A DNA stretch of 64,000 nt from Scandinavium hiltneri (GCF_024764835.1 NZ_JALIGE010000071.1:62001-126000), one strand, 5' to 3'. Counted from the stretch's first letter, positions 1 to 9,230 are shown. Notes: generated from the letters alone by a model not told the origin. A program made the numbers and translations.

Positions 1-302
1 TGGGTCGGTACGGAAACGAAATCGCACTTCACGTTAACGTCCGCCAGCGCTTTGCTAAGCGCACGCGCCGCATCGTCAATGCCGGTCAGTCCAACCAGAC
101 GCGAAGTGGCGCCCAACGCCGCGATGTTCATCGCCACGTTCGCCGCGCCGCCAGGGCGTTCTTCGATGGTATCCACTTTCACCACCGGCACCGGGGCTTC
201 CGGGGAAATGCGGCTCGTTGGGCCGTACCAATAGCGATCCAGCATCACATCACCGACGACCATCACTCCTGCACGCTCAAACTCTGGCAGCGTTACTTTC
301 AT
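1..302 (-). CDS. hldE: Bifunctional heptose 7-phosphate kinase / heptose 1-phosphate adenylyltransferase, N-terminal part (runs off the left end)
   Basis: About 100 N-terminal residues are visible, starting MKVTLPEFERAGVMVVGDVM at an ATG at 302 preceded by a CAGGAG ribosome site. The GDVMLDRYWYG start and the PGGAANVAMN segment are the substrate-binding signatures of the ribokinase/PfkB fold. The full enzyme phosphorylates D-glycero-D-manno-heptose 7-phosphate and later adenylylates the 1-phosphate, giving ADP-heptose for the LPS inner core in the cytoplasm. It lies 45 bp downstream of glnE in the same direction, as in E. coli. The adenylyltransferase half is outside the window. Confidence 0.95.
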   Translation of the reverse strand, partial: MKVTLPEFERAGVMVVGDVMLDRYWYGPTSRISPEAPVPVVKVDTIEERPGGAANVAMNIAALGATSRLVGLTGIDDAARALSKALADVNVKCDFVSVPT

Positions 303-347
303 TCCAGACTCCTGAAAGATTTGTTAATTGCGCGCGATAATAACATC

Positions 348-3188
348 TCACGACACCACCAGCCACTTTAGCCAGCTCGCGCGCACCAGCTCGCGTTCCG
401 CCGCAAAGGCCTCCGGCTCTACGTGCCCGGCCTCTTCCTGCAATGCCAGATGATGCAACGCATCGCGCAGCGTAGTGTATGCCCGGCTAAGGGCTAGCGC
501 TTCCTGCTCGTCCATTATGTCGTTTTGTGCGAGCAGTTCGAGAATGCGCACGTTATCCGACCAGCGGGTCAGCTTCGGTTTATCGTGAGCGAAACGCAGC
601 ACCAGATACTGGGTAATAAACTCAATATCCGTAATGCCGCCTTCATCAGCTTTAATATCAAAGCGGTAGCGATGTTTGCCCCCAAGATGTGCCCGCATTT
701 TCTCGCGCATTTCGCGGACTTCGGTTTGCAACTTTTCGCCTTCACGGGAAACGGTCAGCACGTCGCGGCGAATCGCATCAAACTGCGATTGCAGCTGCGG
801 ATCGCCGTACACCACGCGGGCGCGAACCAGCGCCTGATGCTCCCAGGTCCAGGCTTCATTATGTTGATAATCGGCGAAGGCCTCGGTGGTCGTGACCAAC
901 ATACCTGCCGCGCCGGACGGACGTAAGCGAGCGTCCACTTCGTACAGGATGCCCGAGGAGGTGCGGGTGCTGAACAGATGCATGATGCGCTGAGCCAGGC
1001 GCAGATAGAACTGACGCCCGTCGATTTCACGTTCGCCATCGGTCATCACTTCCACCGGGCAGTCGTGTAAAAACACCAGATCGAGATCGGAACTGTAACC
1101 CAGCTCCCAACCGCCGAGTTTGCCGTAGCCCACTACTGCAAAACCACGCCCCTGACGCTCTGCAAGATGGCGAGGCTGTCCAAAACGGGCCACCATTTGC
1201 ACCCAGGCCTGCTGAACCACCGCGTCGATCATCGCTTCCGCCAGCCAGGTTAAGTGATCGCTCACTTTCATGACCGGTAGCGTGCCAGCGATATCCGCCG
1301 CGGCAACGCGCAACAGCTGCGCCTGCTTAAACTGACGCAGCGCTTCGAGCTGCTGCTCTTCATCTTCTTCCGGCACACGCAGCAGATACTGGCGCAGTTC
1401 GTCGCGATAGGCGTCGGTAGCCGTTGGCTGGTACAGCGTGTTCGGGTCGAGCAGCTCATCCAGCAGCAGCGGATAGCGCGCCAGCTGGCTCGCCACCATC
1501 GGCGACGCGGCGCAAAGGCGAATCAGATGTTTGAGCGCACCCGGGAATTCGCTCAGCAGTTCGAGATAAGTGGTACGTGTGACGATCCCGGTAAGCAGCG
1601 GCATGATGCGCGCCAGCGGCACCGGGGCATCTTCCCGGCTGCACACGTTACTGAGCAAATGCGGCATCAGCGAATCAAGCACCTGACGCCCGCGCGGGCC
1701 GATGGTGCGTTTGTCGAGCTCTTTGCGGAAATCAGCAATCACCGCCAGCACCTGATTACGGTCGCTGTCAGTGAGATGCGTCAGCACTGGCGAGGTGTCG
1801 TCTTCCTGCAACGCATCCTGCCACAGCTCGCGCCAGTGCTCAGACAGCTGTTCATCCGCCGAGGTCTCTTCGTCATCGCCAATCAGCGCGTTGAAAATCT
1901 GCCGCACGTGGGCCATGTGCGCATCCAGGGCCTGCGTCAACGCATCCCAGTCGGCGAGGCCCATGCCCCACGCCAGTCGCGCCCGGTTCAGGTCGTCCTG
2001 CGGCAGAGTTTGCGTCTGTTCGTCATTAATGCTTTGTAGCAGGTTTTCCAGGCGGCGTAAGAACAGGTAGGCGTCATGCAGCAGTTGCGCCTCGCCTTCC
2101 GGCAAAAGATGCAGCGCATCAATAGCTTCCAGCGTTGGCAGCAAGGCGCGCCCTTGCAGTGACGGCTCACGCCCCCCGCGGATCAGCTGGAACACCTGCA
2201 CGATAAATTCGATTTCGCGAATGCCACCGGCGCCGAGCTTAATATTGTCTTTCAGGCCACGACGGCGCACTTCGCGGGCGATCATGCCTTTCATATTACG
2301 CAGCGACTGGATCACGCTGAAATCGATGTAGCGGCGGAACACGAACGGACGCAGCGTCGCGCGCAGTTCGTCGACGTATACGCCTTCCCTCTCGCCCATG
2401 ATCCGTGCTTTGACCATCGCATAGCGTTCCCAGTCGCGGCCCTGCTCCTGGTAATAATCTTCCAGCGCGGCGAAGCTCAACACCAGCGGCCCGCTTTCGC
2501 CAAACGGACGCAGACGCATATCCACGCGATAGACAAAACCGTCCATCGTTGGCTGATCCAGCGCCTTAATTAGCCGTTGCCCCATGCGGGTAAAGAACTG
2601 CGCGTTGTCGAGTTCACGCCGCCCGCCCTGGGTTGAGCCGTGCTCCGGCCAGGCAAAAATCAGGTCGATGTCAGAAGAAAAGTTCAGCTCACCGCCGCCG
2701 AGTTTGCCCATACCTAAAATCAGCAGCGGCTGCGGCTTGCCGTCGGCGTTGCACGGCGTGCCCCATTCCCGGCAGCAGGCGTCGTACAGCCAGTCGCGCG
2801 CGGCGACGATCAGCGTTTCAGCCAGATGACTCAACTGCTGCAAACTGCTTTCAGTGGAAATAAGAGAAAGCGCCTGCGCCCAGGCAATGCGCACCATCAC
2901 GCGGCGACGGAACAGACGCAGCTCGCGCATCAGGCTATTTTCATCACTGACGTTCGCCAGCGCGTCCTGCAACCAGGCGGCGTAATGCAGCCATTCATCG
3001 GCCTGTGGCGGAGTGTTCTCCAGCTCGCTAAGCCACGCCGGATAAGCGACCAGGCTTTGGCTGATAAAATCGCTGAAGGTCATCGCCGCTTGCGCCTGCG
3101 GGCTAAGGGCGTCGGACGGGAAATCTGTCGGCAGCCGGTCGACCACCGTCTGCCAGTGCTGCTGTAACTGCAAAGAAAACGGCGTCAT
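348..3188 (-). CDS. glnE: Bifunctional glutamine synthetase adenylyltransferase / adenylyl-removing enzyme
   Basis: The product has 946 residues, the same length as E. coli GlnE. It adds AMP to glutamine synthetase, or removes it, in response to the PII protein and glutamine, and so tunes nitrogen assimilation. Two nucleotidyltransferase cores are visible: GMGKLGGGELNFSSDIDLIF near residue 160 (adenylyl-removing half) and GYGKLGGWELGYSSDLDLVF near residue 670 (adenylylating half), each with the paired DxD metal ligands. It starts 15 bp after ygiF and is followed by hldE, so ygiF-glnE-hldE look like one transcription unit. Confidence 0.97.
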   Translation of the reverse strand: MTPFSLQLQQHWQTVVDRLPTDFPSDALSPQAQAAMTFSDFISQSLVAYPAWLSELENTPPQADEWLHYAAWLQDALANVSDENSLMRELRLFRRRVMVRIAWAQALSLISTESSLQQLSHLAETLIVAARDWLYDACCREWGTPCNADGKPQPLLILGMGKLGGGELNFSSDIDLIFAWPEHGSTQGGRRELDNAQFFTRMGQRLIKALDQPTMDGFVYRVDMRLRPFGESGPLVLSFAALEDYYQEQGRDWERYAMVKARIMGEREGVYVDELRATLRPFVFRRYIDFSVIQSLRNMKGMIAREVRRRGLKDNIKLGAGGIREIEFIVQVFQLIRGGREPSLQGRALLPTLEAIDALHLLPEGEAQLLHDAYLFLRRLENLLQSINDEQTQTLPQDDLNRARLAWGMGLADWDALTQALDAHMAHVRQIFNALIGDDEETSADEQLSEHWRELWQDALQEDDTSPVLTHLTDSDRNQVLAVIADFRKELDKRTIGPRGRQVLDSLMPHLLSNVCSREDAPVPLARIMPLLTGIVTRTTYLELLSEFPGALKHLIRLCAASPMVASQLARYPLLLDELLDPNTLYQPTATDAYRDELRQYLLRVPEEDEEQQLEALRQFKQAQLLRVAAADIAGTLPVMKVSDHLTWLAEAMIDAVVQQAWVQMVARFGQPRHLAERQGRGFAVVGYGKLGGWELGYSSDLDLVFLHDCPVEVMTDGEREIDGRQFYLRLAQRIMHLFSTRTSSGILYEVDARLRPSGAAGMLVTTTEAFADYQHNEAWTWEHQALVRARVVYGDPQLQSQFDAIRRDVLTVSREGEKLQTEVREMREKMRAHLGGKHRYRFDIKADEGGITDIEFITQYLVLRFAHDKPKLTRWSDNVRILELLAQNDIMDEQEALALSRAYTTLRDALHHLALQEEAGHVEPEAFAAERELVRASWLKWLVVS

Positions 3189-3203
3189 GATTACCTCGTT
3201 TCG

Positions 3204-4118
3204 CTATCGTCCGGTGACCAGAAAAGCCGTCAGCATCAGTTTGGCTTGCGCAATTTGCGGTTTAAATGCCGCATCCTTTGCGCTGGAAGCCGCAGAAATC
3301 GCGTCGCCAATTTGCGCCATTTGTTCAGCGGCCATCTCGTGCTCGCGTTGCAGGCTGGCGCGAATAAACTCCACCGCTTTCAACACTTCGGTTTTGGCTT
3401 TCGCATTGCCACGCAGCCATAGCTCTTCGTGATACTGCCAGTGGGCCAGCGCCGCTTCGAGCGCCGCGTTATCATGGTCAGTGAAATCAGCCTTTTTCAT
3501 GGCACGCTCGGCATTACCCGCCGCCAGGTGATAGCCGCGCGCCGCTTTGCTCAGACTGCCCTGACGCAGCACGCCTGCAGAAAGCAGCTGTTCTGCCACG
3601 TCCAGAATGTCTTCTACATTACCGTGCAGCAGTTCCAGTTCCAGCTCGCAAATCGGCTCCTGGTGGCTTCCGGCTTTTACGTCGCCCAAATCCAATGCCA
3701 GTTCGATGCGGCTCTGGTTGTGATTCACCAGCCATTTTTCGCGATAAAAATCGGTGCTGAACAGCGGGTTCACCTGCGAAGCGAGTTCTGGTGGCAGCGT
3801 GCCTTCAGGCCAGACTTCAGCGGGCAGCTTTTCCAGCGCCAGTTCGGCTTTATCAAGGTCAATGTTGTATTCCGGGCGCGAATGCAAACCGCCCACCACT
3901 TTCCCGGCGATTTTCATCGTCATTTCATAGCGACCGTTATGGCCGCGGATCCGCAGCCCCATATCGTGGCGGCGCAGCCAGTTATCGGCGGTTTCGTAGT
4001 AAATATTGAGGAGTTGAGCGGCTGGAACATGCTCCGCGGAGAGGGCGTTGAGCTGGGTGCGCAGCGTCTCGACGCCGTCCTGCTCAACGATGAACTTCAA
4101 TTCGATTTCCTGATCCAT
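3204..4118 (-). CDS. ygiF: Inorganic triphosphatase of the CYTH family, lacking the C-terminal CHAD domain
   Basis: The product has 304 residues and starts MDQEIELKFIV, the ExExK signature of CYTH triphosphatases. The tunnel-lining charged residues (RIRGHNGRYEMTMK, RPEYNIDL, ELELELL) are present, so triphosphate hydrolysis should be kept. E. coli YgiF has about 433 residues, the last ~200 forming a helical CHAD domain. Here the protein stops at AKLMLTAFLVTGR, which aligns with the first CHAD helices, and about 130 residues are missing. The stop lies 15 bp before glnE, so no remnant of the lost part remains. This could be a lineage-specific short form or a deletion. Confidence 0.9.
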   Translation of the reverse strand: MDQEIELKFIVEQDGVETLRTQLNALSAEHVPAAQLLNIYYETADNWLRRHDMGLRIRGHNGRYEMTMKIAGKVVGGLHSRPEYNIDLDKAELALEKLPAEVWPEGTLPPELASQVNPLFSTDFYREKWLVNHNQSRIELALDLGDVKAGSHQEPICELELELLHGNVEDILDVAEQLLSAGVLRQGSLSKAARGYHLAAGNAERAMKKADFTDHDNAALEAALAHWQYHEELWLRGNAKAKTEVLKAVEFIRASLQREHEMAAEQMAQIGDAISAASSAKDAAFKPQIAQAKLMLTAFLVTGR

Positions 4119-4317
4119 GACTGATTTCTTATGGTTGCATTGCCTGGATTGAACATTACGCCGAACTTCCGCGCATCTTTTTTGTCAGTAGAGTGTATTT
4201 CGCGGTACTTTCCCATGCAACGTCCTCCTGGAGGATTCCGATTGCCGGAGAATGCCTGGCATCGTCAGACTGATGCCATTACTATCGATTCACTTTATGA
4301 CAATAACGAATGACCTG

Positions 4318-4938
4318 ATGCCTAAATTACGCCTGATTGGATTAACTTTATTTGCACTTAGCGTTTCCGCCGTGGTTCACGCTGAAGAAACACGTTACGT
4401 CTCTGACGAACTGAACACCTGGGTACGCAGTGGCCCTGGCGATAACTATCGCCTTGCCGGTACCGTTACCGCAGGTGAAGCCGTCACTCTGCTGCAAACC
4501 AACGACGCCACCCAATATGGCCAGGTTCGCGACAGTAACGGGCGTACTGCATGGATCCCGTTAAAAGAGCTGACCAGCGAGCCGAGCTTTAAAACGCGCG
4601 TACCGGATCTGGAAAGCCAGGTCAAAACGCTGACCGATAAGCTGACCAATATCGATACCACCTGGAATCAACGCACTGCGGATATGCAGAAGAAAGTTGC
4701 CGAGAGCGACGGCGTGATTAACGGGCTGAAAGACCAAAATCAGAAGCTGAAAAATGAGCTCATCGTGGCGCAGAAAAAGGTGAGTGCCGCCAATCTGCAG
4801 CTGGATGACAAACAGCGCACCATCATTATGCAATGGTTTATGTACGGCGGCGGTGTGCTGGGCGTGGGTCTGCTCCTCGGCCTGGTTCTGCCAATGCTGG
4901 TGCCGAGCCGCAAACGCAAAGATCGCTGGATGAACTAA
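4318..4938 (+). CDS. ygiM: SH3-domain periplasmic/inner-membrane protein, YgiM family (TIGR04211)
   Basis: The 206-residue product starts at MPKLRLIGLTLFALS; a longer in-frame start at 4252 would hide the signal peptide. It has a cleavable signal peptide ending near VVHAEE, then a bacterial SH3 domain (about residues 25-90, NTWVRSGPGDNYRLAGTV), a coiled coil (about 95-165), one membrane span (about 172-194, MYGGGVLGVGLLLGLVLPML) and a short basic cytoplasmic tail. The function is not firmly known. It is divergent from ygiF and immediately upstream of cca, as in E. coli. Confidence 0.92.
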   Translation: MPKLRLIGLTLFALSVSAVVHAEETRYVSDELNTWVRSGPGDNYRLAGTVTAGEAVTLLQTNDATQYGQVRDSNGRTAWIPLKELTSEPSFKTRVPDLESQVKTLTDKLTNIDTTWNQRTADMQKKVAESDGVINGLKDQNQKLKNELIVAQKKVSAANLQLDDKQRTIIMQWFMYGGGVLGVGLLLGLVLPMLVPSRKRKDRWMN

Positions 4939-5018
4939 CGCCCCACGGCGGCCCGATTAGCCATCTCCTCTACACTTACGTATTATCGTCGGATAAACAG
5001 TGAGAGGAGAAGGTTGGC

Positions 5019-6257
5019 GTGAAGACATATCTGGTCGGTGGTGCAGTTCGCGATGCGTTGTTAGGCCTGCCGGTCAAAGACAAAGATTGGGTCGTTGTCG
5101 GCGCTACACCGCAGCAAATGCTCGACGCGGGCTACCAGCAGGTAGGTCGCGATTTTCCTGTTTTTCTCCATCCGAAATCCCACGAAGAATACGCCCTGGC
5201 TCGCACCGAGCGAAAATCAGGTTCCGGTTACACCGGTTTTACCTGCTATGCCGCGCCAGACGTGACCCTTGAACAAGATTTACTGCGCCGTGACCTGACC
5301 GTTAACGCCCTCGCCCAGGACGATAACGGCGAGATTGTCGACCCGTATAACGGCCAACAGGACCTGCAAAACCGCCTGCTGCGCCACGTTTCCCCCGCGT
5401 TCAGTGAAGACCCTTTGCGCGTCCTGCGCGTCGCCCGTTTCGCCGCCCGCTATGCGCATTTAAGCTTCCGCATTGCTGATGAAACGATGGCGCTGATGCG
5501 CGACATGACCGCCGCAGGCGAGCTGGAACACCTCACCCCGGAACGCGTGTGGAAGGAAACCGAAAACGCACTCGGGACACGTAATCCGCAGGTTTATTTC
5601 CAGACCCTGCGCGACTGCGGCGCGTTGAAAGTGCTGTTCCCGGAAATTGATGCTCTGTACGGCGTACCCGCGCCGGCCAAGTGGCATCCTGAAATCGACA
5701 CCGGCGTGCATACCCTGATGACGCTGACGATGGCCGCGATGCTGACGCCCGCACTGGACGTGCGTTTCGCCACGTTGTGCCATGACTTGGGCAAAGGACT
5801 AACGCCGAAAGAACTCTGGCCTCGTCACCACGGTCACGGTCCGGCTGGCGTTAAACTCGTGGAGCAGCTCTGCGCGCGTCTGCGCGTGCCGAATGAAATG
5901 CGCGATCTCGCGAAACTGGTCGCGGAATTCCACGACCTCATTCATACCCTGCCTATCCTCAAACCGGCGACGCTGGTGAAGCTGTTTGATTCCATCGATG
6001 CCTGGCGAAAACCGCAGCGCGTGACGCAGCTGGCGCTGACCAGCGAAGCCGACGTGCGCGGGCGTACCGGGTTTGAAGCCTGTGATTATGCGCAAGGGCG
6101 TTTACTGCTTGAAGCGTGGGAAGTGGCAAAAGCGGTACCGACCAAACCGGTCATTGATGCCGGATTTAAAGGGCCAGAAGTGCGGGAAGAACTGACGCGA
6201 CACCGGATAGAGGCCGTCGCGCAGTGGAAGGAAAAACGCTGCCCGCAGGTTACATGA
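5019..6257 (+). CDS. cca: Multifunctional CCA-adding tRNA nucleotidyltransferase
   Basis: The 412-residue product adds or repairs the 3' CCA of tRNAs. The start is a GTG, supported by a strong GAGAGGAGAA ribosome site. The N-terminus YLVGGAVRDALLGLPVKDKD is the class II nucleotidyltransferase signature with its metal-binding aspartates; RRDLTVNALA and the EDPLRVLRVARFAAR motif follow. The C-terminal HD domain (about residues 228-330, GVHTLMTLTM and CHDLGKG) gives the phosphohydrolase activity known for the E. coli enzyme. The 3' end overlaps the convergent uppP by 8 bp. Confidence 0.97.
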   Translation: MKTYLVGGAVRDALLGLPVKDKDWVVVGATPQQMLDAGYQQVGRDFPVFLHPKSHEEYALARTERKSGSGYTGFTCYAAPDVTLEQDLLRRDLTVNALAQDDNGEIVDPYNGQQDLQNRLLRHVSPAFSEDPLRVLRVARFAARYAHLSFRIADETMALMRDMTAAGELEHLTPERVWKETENALGTRNPQVYFQTLRDCGALKVLFPEIDALYGVPAPAKWHPEIDTGVHTLMTLTMAAMLTPALDVRFATLCHDLGKGLTPKELWPRHHGHGPAGVKLVEQLCARLRVPNEMRDLAKLVAEFHDLIHTLPILKPATLVKLFDSIDAWRKPQRVTQLALTSEADVRGRTGFEACDYAQGRLLLEAWEVAKAVPTKPVIDAGFKGPEVREELTRHRIEAVAQWKEKRCPQVT

Positions 6258-7071
6258 ACACGGCGTAAACCGCGGCCGCGACGATAAAGCGGTAGATGGC
6301 GAATGGAATGAACGTGATGCGTTTGATGATATGCAGGAACGCTTTGATAGCGATCAGCGCGACCACAAACGCCGTCACGAAGCCCACGGCAAACATCGGA
6401 ATGTCAGAGCTGCTCAGGAATCCGATGCTCTTGTACAGATCAAGCGCCGTGGCCCCCATCATCATTGGCACTGCCAGCAGGAAGGAAAACTCCGCCGCCG
6501 CATAGCGGCTGATGCCCAGCAGCATCCCGCCCGCAATGGTTGAACCCGAGCGAGAGAAGCCCGGCCACAGCGCCAGACACTGGAAGCAACCCACCAGAAA
6601 CGCCTGACGATAAGTCATATCATCCAGACCCGCAGTGCGCGGCTCTTTCGGTTTAAAGACCTCGGCCATTATCAGCAATACGCCGCCGACAATCAGCGCG
6701 TACATCACGTTAACCGGGTTGAACAAAGACTTGATAAAATCGTGTAACACCAGGCCCAGCACCACCGCCGGGAACATCGCCAGTAGCACGTGAATAAGCG
6801 ACAGACGCCCGGTGCCTTCGCCTTCATGGACCGGCGGACGACCAAAATGAATGCCGATCAGGCCAAACAGACGACGCCAGAACATCACCACAACGGCGAG
6901 GATCGATCCTAGCTGGATAACTACCTCAAACGTATTTGCCGTTTCGCCTTCGAAGCCCAGCAGGTGGCCGACGATAATCATGTGGCCGGTGCTGGAAACG
7001 GGTAAAAACTCCGTCAGTCCTTCGACAACACCCAGGATGGCCGCTACCAGCAGCGAGTGCATATCGCTCAT
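6250..7071 (-). CDS. uppP: Undecaprenyl-diphosphatase UppP (BacA)
   Basis: The 273-residue integral membrane enzyme removes a phosphate from undecaprenyl pyrophosphate so the carrier lipid can be reused for peptidoglycan and O-antigen. Motif 1, EGLTEFLPVSSTGHMI (about residues 17-32), and motif 2, PGFSRSGSTIAGG (about 170-182), are intact and contain the catalytic Glu, Ser and Arg residues. The length matches E. coli (273). It is convergent with cca and followed upstream by folB on the same strand. In E. coli this gene is not essential because PAP2-type phosphatases overlap its role. Confidence 0.96.
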   Translation of the reverse strand: MSDMHSLLVAAILGVVEGLTEFLPVSSTGHMIIVGHLLGFEGETANTFEVVIQLGSILAVVVMFWRRLFGLIGIHFGRPPVHEGEGTGRLSLIHVLLAMFPAVVLGLVLHDFIKSLFNPVNVMYALIVGGVLLIMAEVFKPKEPRTAGLDDMTYRQAFLVGCFQCLALWPGFSRSGSTIAGGMLLGISRYAAAEFSFLLAVPMMMGATALDLYKSIGFLSSSDIPMFAVGFVTAFVVALIAIKAFLHIIKRITFIPFAIYRFIVAAAVYAVFM

Positions 7072-7169
7072 TAATAAACCCTTAAATAATAGAAAAAAAG
7101 AAGCTGAAAATTGGAACCAGCTTTAAGACATATGTATCGGCGTTTCGTTTAACCTGGATGAATCTATTC

Positions 7170-7532
7170 TTACGCTTTCGGATTAGCGCCACGCTCAATG
7201 ATGACGCCAACGTTGGCCGCGCGCGCCACGGCTCCGGGTTTGCTCAGCTTGATGCGTACCCACGGCGAGTTAAAGCGCGTCAGAAGGATTTCGGCGACTT
7301 CCTCCGCCACGCGTTCCACCAGCGCGAAACGTCCCCCTTCAACGTGCGCAATGACCGCTTCGCTAATATCGGCGTAGCTCAGACAATCATTAACGTCATC
7401 GCTGGCGGCGGATTTACGGTTGTCCCACGCCATTTCGATATCGAACACCAGCTTCTGTTCGATGGTCTGTTCCCAGTCGTAAACACCAATTGTGGTGATG
7501 ACCGAAAGTTGCTCTATAAATACAATATCCAT
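7170..7532 (-). CDS. folB: Dihydroneopterin aldolase (bifunctional aldolase / 7,8-dihydroneopterin epimerase)
   Basis: The 120-residue enzyme of folate synthesis cleaves 7,8-dihydroneopterin to 6-hydroxymethyl-7,8-dihydropterin and glycolaldehyde. The start MDIVFIEQLSVITTIGVYDWE at 7532 is the family's usual N-terminus; the longer in-frame reading to 7625 has no family similarity. The Tyr in the DCLSYADISEAV segment and the Glu/Lys region VERVAEEVAEILL...KLSKPGAV are the expected active-site elements. It is divergent from plsY with 107 bp between the starts, the arrangement seen in E. coli. Confidence 0.95.
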   Translation of the reverse strand: MDIVFIEQLSVITTIGVYDWEQTIEQKLVFDIEMAWDNRKSAASDDVNDCLSYADISEAVIAHVEGGRFALVERVAEEVAEILLTRFNSPWVRIKLSKPGAVARAANVGVIIERGANPKA

Positions 7533-7639
7533 CACGCCCCGCCTGCTTTTTGTCCGTGCCGGATACCACTTCCGGCAAAATATGCGTATTATCCACAGAT
7601 GAAGAGAATACCGATACATTTTCAAAACGGAACAGCGTT

Positions 7640-8254
7640 ATGAGTGCAATCGAGCCTGGAATGGTCTTCCTCGCCTATCTTTGCGGCTCAATTTCCAGCG
7701 CCATTCTGGTCTGCCGCATCGCGGGTCTGCCTGACCCACGTGTAAGCGGTTCCGGTAATCCCGGAGCGACCAACGTTTTACGAATTGGCGGCAAGGGAGC
7801 AGCCGTAGCAGTACTTACCTTCGACATCCTCAAAGGCATGTTGCCGACCTGGGGTGCCTGGGCGTTGGGTTTCACCCCGTTCTGGCTCGGCCTCGTCGCC
7901 ATTGCAGCATGCCTCGGCCATATCTGGCCCATTTTCTTCGGATTCCGCGGCGGGAAAGGCGTGGCCACGGCTTTCGGTGCGATTGCACCCATCGGCTGGG
8001 ATCTCACCGGCGTGATGGCAGGCACCTGGCTGCTGACTATTTTGCTGAGCGGCTATTCGTCGCTGGGCGCCATCGTCAGCGCACTGGTGGCCCCGTTCTA
8101 CGTGTGGTGGTTTATGCCACAGTACACCTTCCCGGTTTCTATGCTCTCGTGCCTGATCCTGCTGCGCCATCATGACAACATCCAGCGTTTATGGCGTCGT
8201 CAGGAAACCAAAATCTGGGCACGCCTGAAGCGCAAAAATAAACCGCAGGAATAG
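7640..8254 (+). CDS. plsY: Acyl-phosphate:glycerol-3-phosphate acyltransferase
   Basis: The 204-residue integral membrane enzyme transfers an acyl group from acyl-phosphate to glycerol 3-phosphate, the first step of phospholipid synthesis. The start chosen is MSAIEPGMVFLAYLCGS at 7640; the frame is open upstream to 7550 but the extra residues are not family-like. The conserved cytoplasmic motifs are present: SGNPGATNVLR, GKGVATAFG, and HHDNIQRLWR near the C-terminus. Several hydrophobic segments alternate with these loops. It is the last gene before the urease operon. Confidence 0.96.
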   Translation: MSAIEPGMVFLAYLCGSISSAILVCRIAGLPDPRVSGSGNPGATNVLRIGGKGAAVAVLTFDILKGMLPTWGAWALGFTPFWLGLVAIAACLGHIWPIFFGFRGGKGVATAFGAIAPIGWDLTGVMAGTWLLTILLSGYSSLGAIVSALVAPFYVWWFMPQYTFPVSMLSCLILLRHHDNIQRLWRRQETKIWARLKRKNKPQE

Positions 8255-8261
8255 CCTTTCC

Positions 8262-8283
8262 TTCGCCGCCGTTCGGGCGGCGA
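8262..8283 (+). terminator. GC-rich hairpin after plsY
   Basis: The sequence TCGCCGCC-GTTC-GGGCGGCGA forms a strong stem-loop 8 bp after the plsY stop. The trailing sequence has only a weak T-rich stretch (CCGTTATTATTATT), so it may be an imperfect terminator or an mRNA 3' end stabiliser between plsY and the urease operon. Confidence 0.5.
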
Positions 8284-8310
8284 CACCCGTTATTATTATT
8301 CCTTAACATC

Positions 8311-8325
8311 ATAAGTCTTTCCTAT
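8311..8325 (+). promoter_or_regulatory. Candidate NAC-binding site upstream of ureD
   Basis: ATAAGTCTTTCCTAT fits the ATA-N9-TAT core described for the LysR-type nitrogen assimilation control protein NAC. NAC activates the Klebsiella aerogenes urease operon under nitrogen limitation. Its centre is about 79 bp before the ureD start codon, which would put a transcription start near 8382 if NAC acts around -64. That the site works here is inferred. A nac gene is not in the window. Confidence 0.4.
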
Positions 8326-8396
8326 GACCGCGAACTTCCCCGGCTGATCCATACTCATTAGCGTCTGATTAATCACGCTATTGCAGGGGTGCCACG

Positions 8397-9221
8397 GTGT
8401 CTGGCGCGGAACGGGAGAGTGAAAAAACGGGCTGGCACGCCACGCTTGCCCTGCTGTTTTGCCACACGCCGGAGAAAACGGTGCTGGCCTCCGCACGTCA
8501 TTTCGGTCCACTGACCGTACAACGCCCTTTCTATCCTGAAGGCTCCACCTGCCATCTTTATCTGCTACACCCGCCCGGTGGGGTTGTCGGCGGCGATACG
8601 CTGGATATCAGCGTGACCCTCGAACCCAATACCCATACCCTTATCACCATGCCCGGTGCCAGCAAGTTTTATCGCAGCCACGGTCCACAGGCGCGGCTGA
8701 GTCAGCATTTTGAGTTGGCGGAAAACGCCATTCTGGAGTGGCTGCCGCAGGACACCCTCTTTTTTCCCGGGGCGAACGCCACGTTACACAGCGTGTTTCA
8801 TTTGCAGGAAGGCGCGCGCCTGCTGGCCTGGGAGCTATATTGCCTGGGGCGGCCGGTTATCGGCGAAACGTTCAGTCACGGTGAGATAACCAACCGACTT
8901 GAAGTGTGGAAGAACGGTTCGCCGCTGCTGATTGAGCGCCTGCATCTTGCTGATGGTGACCTGAGCGCCGTGGCAGAAAAGCCGTGGATTGGCAGCCTGC
9001 TGTTTTATCCGGCCAATGAAACCATGCTCGATGAGGTCCGTGACCGACTTGCCCCGCTCGACGCTTTTGCCGGAGCCACGCTGGTCGAAGGCCTGCTGGC
9101 GGTGCGTTTTTTATCGCATGATAACCTGATTTGCCAGCGCGCGATGCGTGAGATCTGGCAGGCGCTGCGCCCACAGCTGCTGAATAAATCCCCTTTCCTC
9201 CCCCGAATCTGGCTGACCTGA
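8397..9221 (+). CDS. ureD: Urease accessory protein UreD
   Basis: The 274-residue product is the first gene of the ureDABCEFG operon. With UreF and UreG it forms the complex that docks on apo-urease and delivers CO2 and nickel. The start is a GTG at 8397 behind CAGGGG; the N-terminal ARHFGPLTVQRPFYPEG and the HPPGGVVGGD segment are conserved landmarks of the family. It ends 9 bp before ureA. Length and order match Klebsiella. In the cell it acts in the cytoplasm, probably forming the tunnel for nickel transfer. Confidence 0.96.
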   Translation: MSGAERESEKTGWHATLALLFCHTPEKTVLASARHFGPLTVQRPFYPEGSTCHLYLLHPPGGVVGGDTLDISVTLEPNTHTLITMPGASKFYRSHGPQARLSQHFELAENAILEWLPQDTLFFPGANATLHSVFHLQEGARLLAWELYCLGRPVIGETFSHGEITNRLEVWKNGSPLLIERLHLADGDLSAVAEKPWIGSLLFYPANETMLDEVRDRLAPLDAFAGATLVEGLLAVRFLSHDNLICQRAMREIWQALRPQLLNKSPFLPRIWLT

Positions 9222-9230
9222 GAGAACGCT

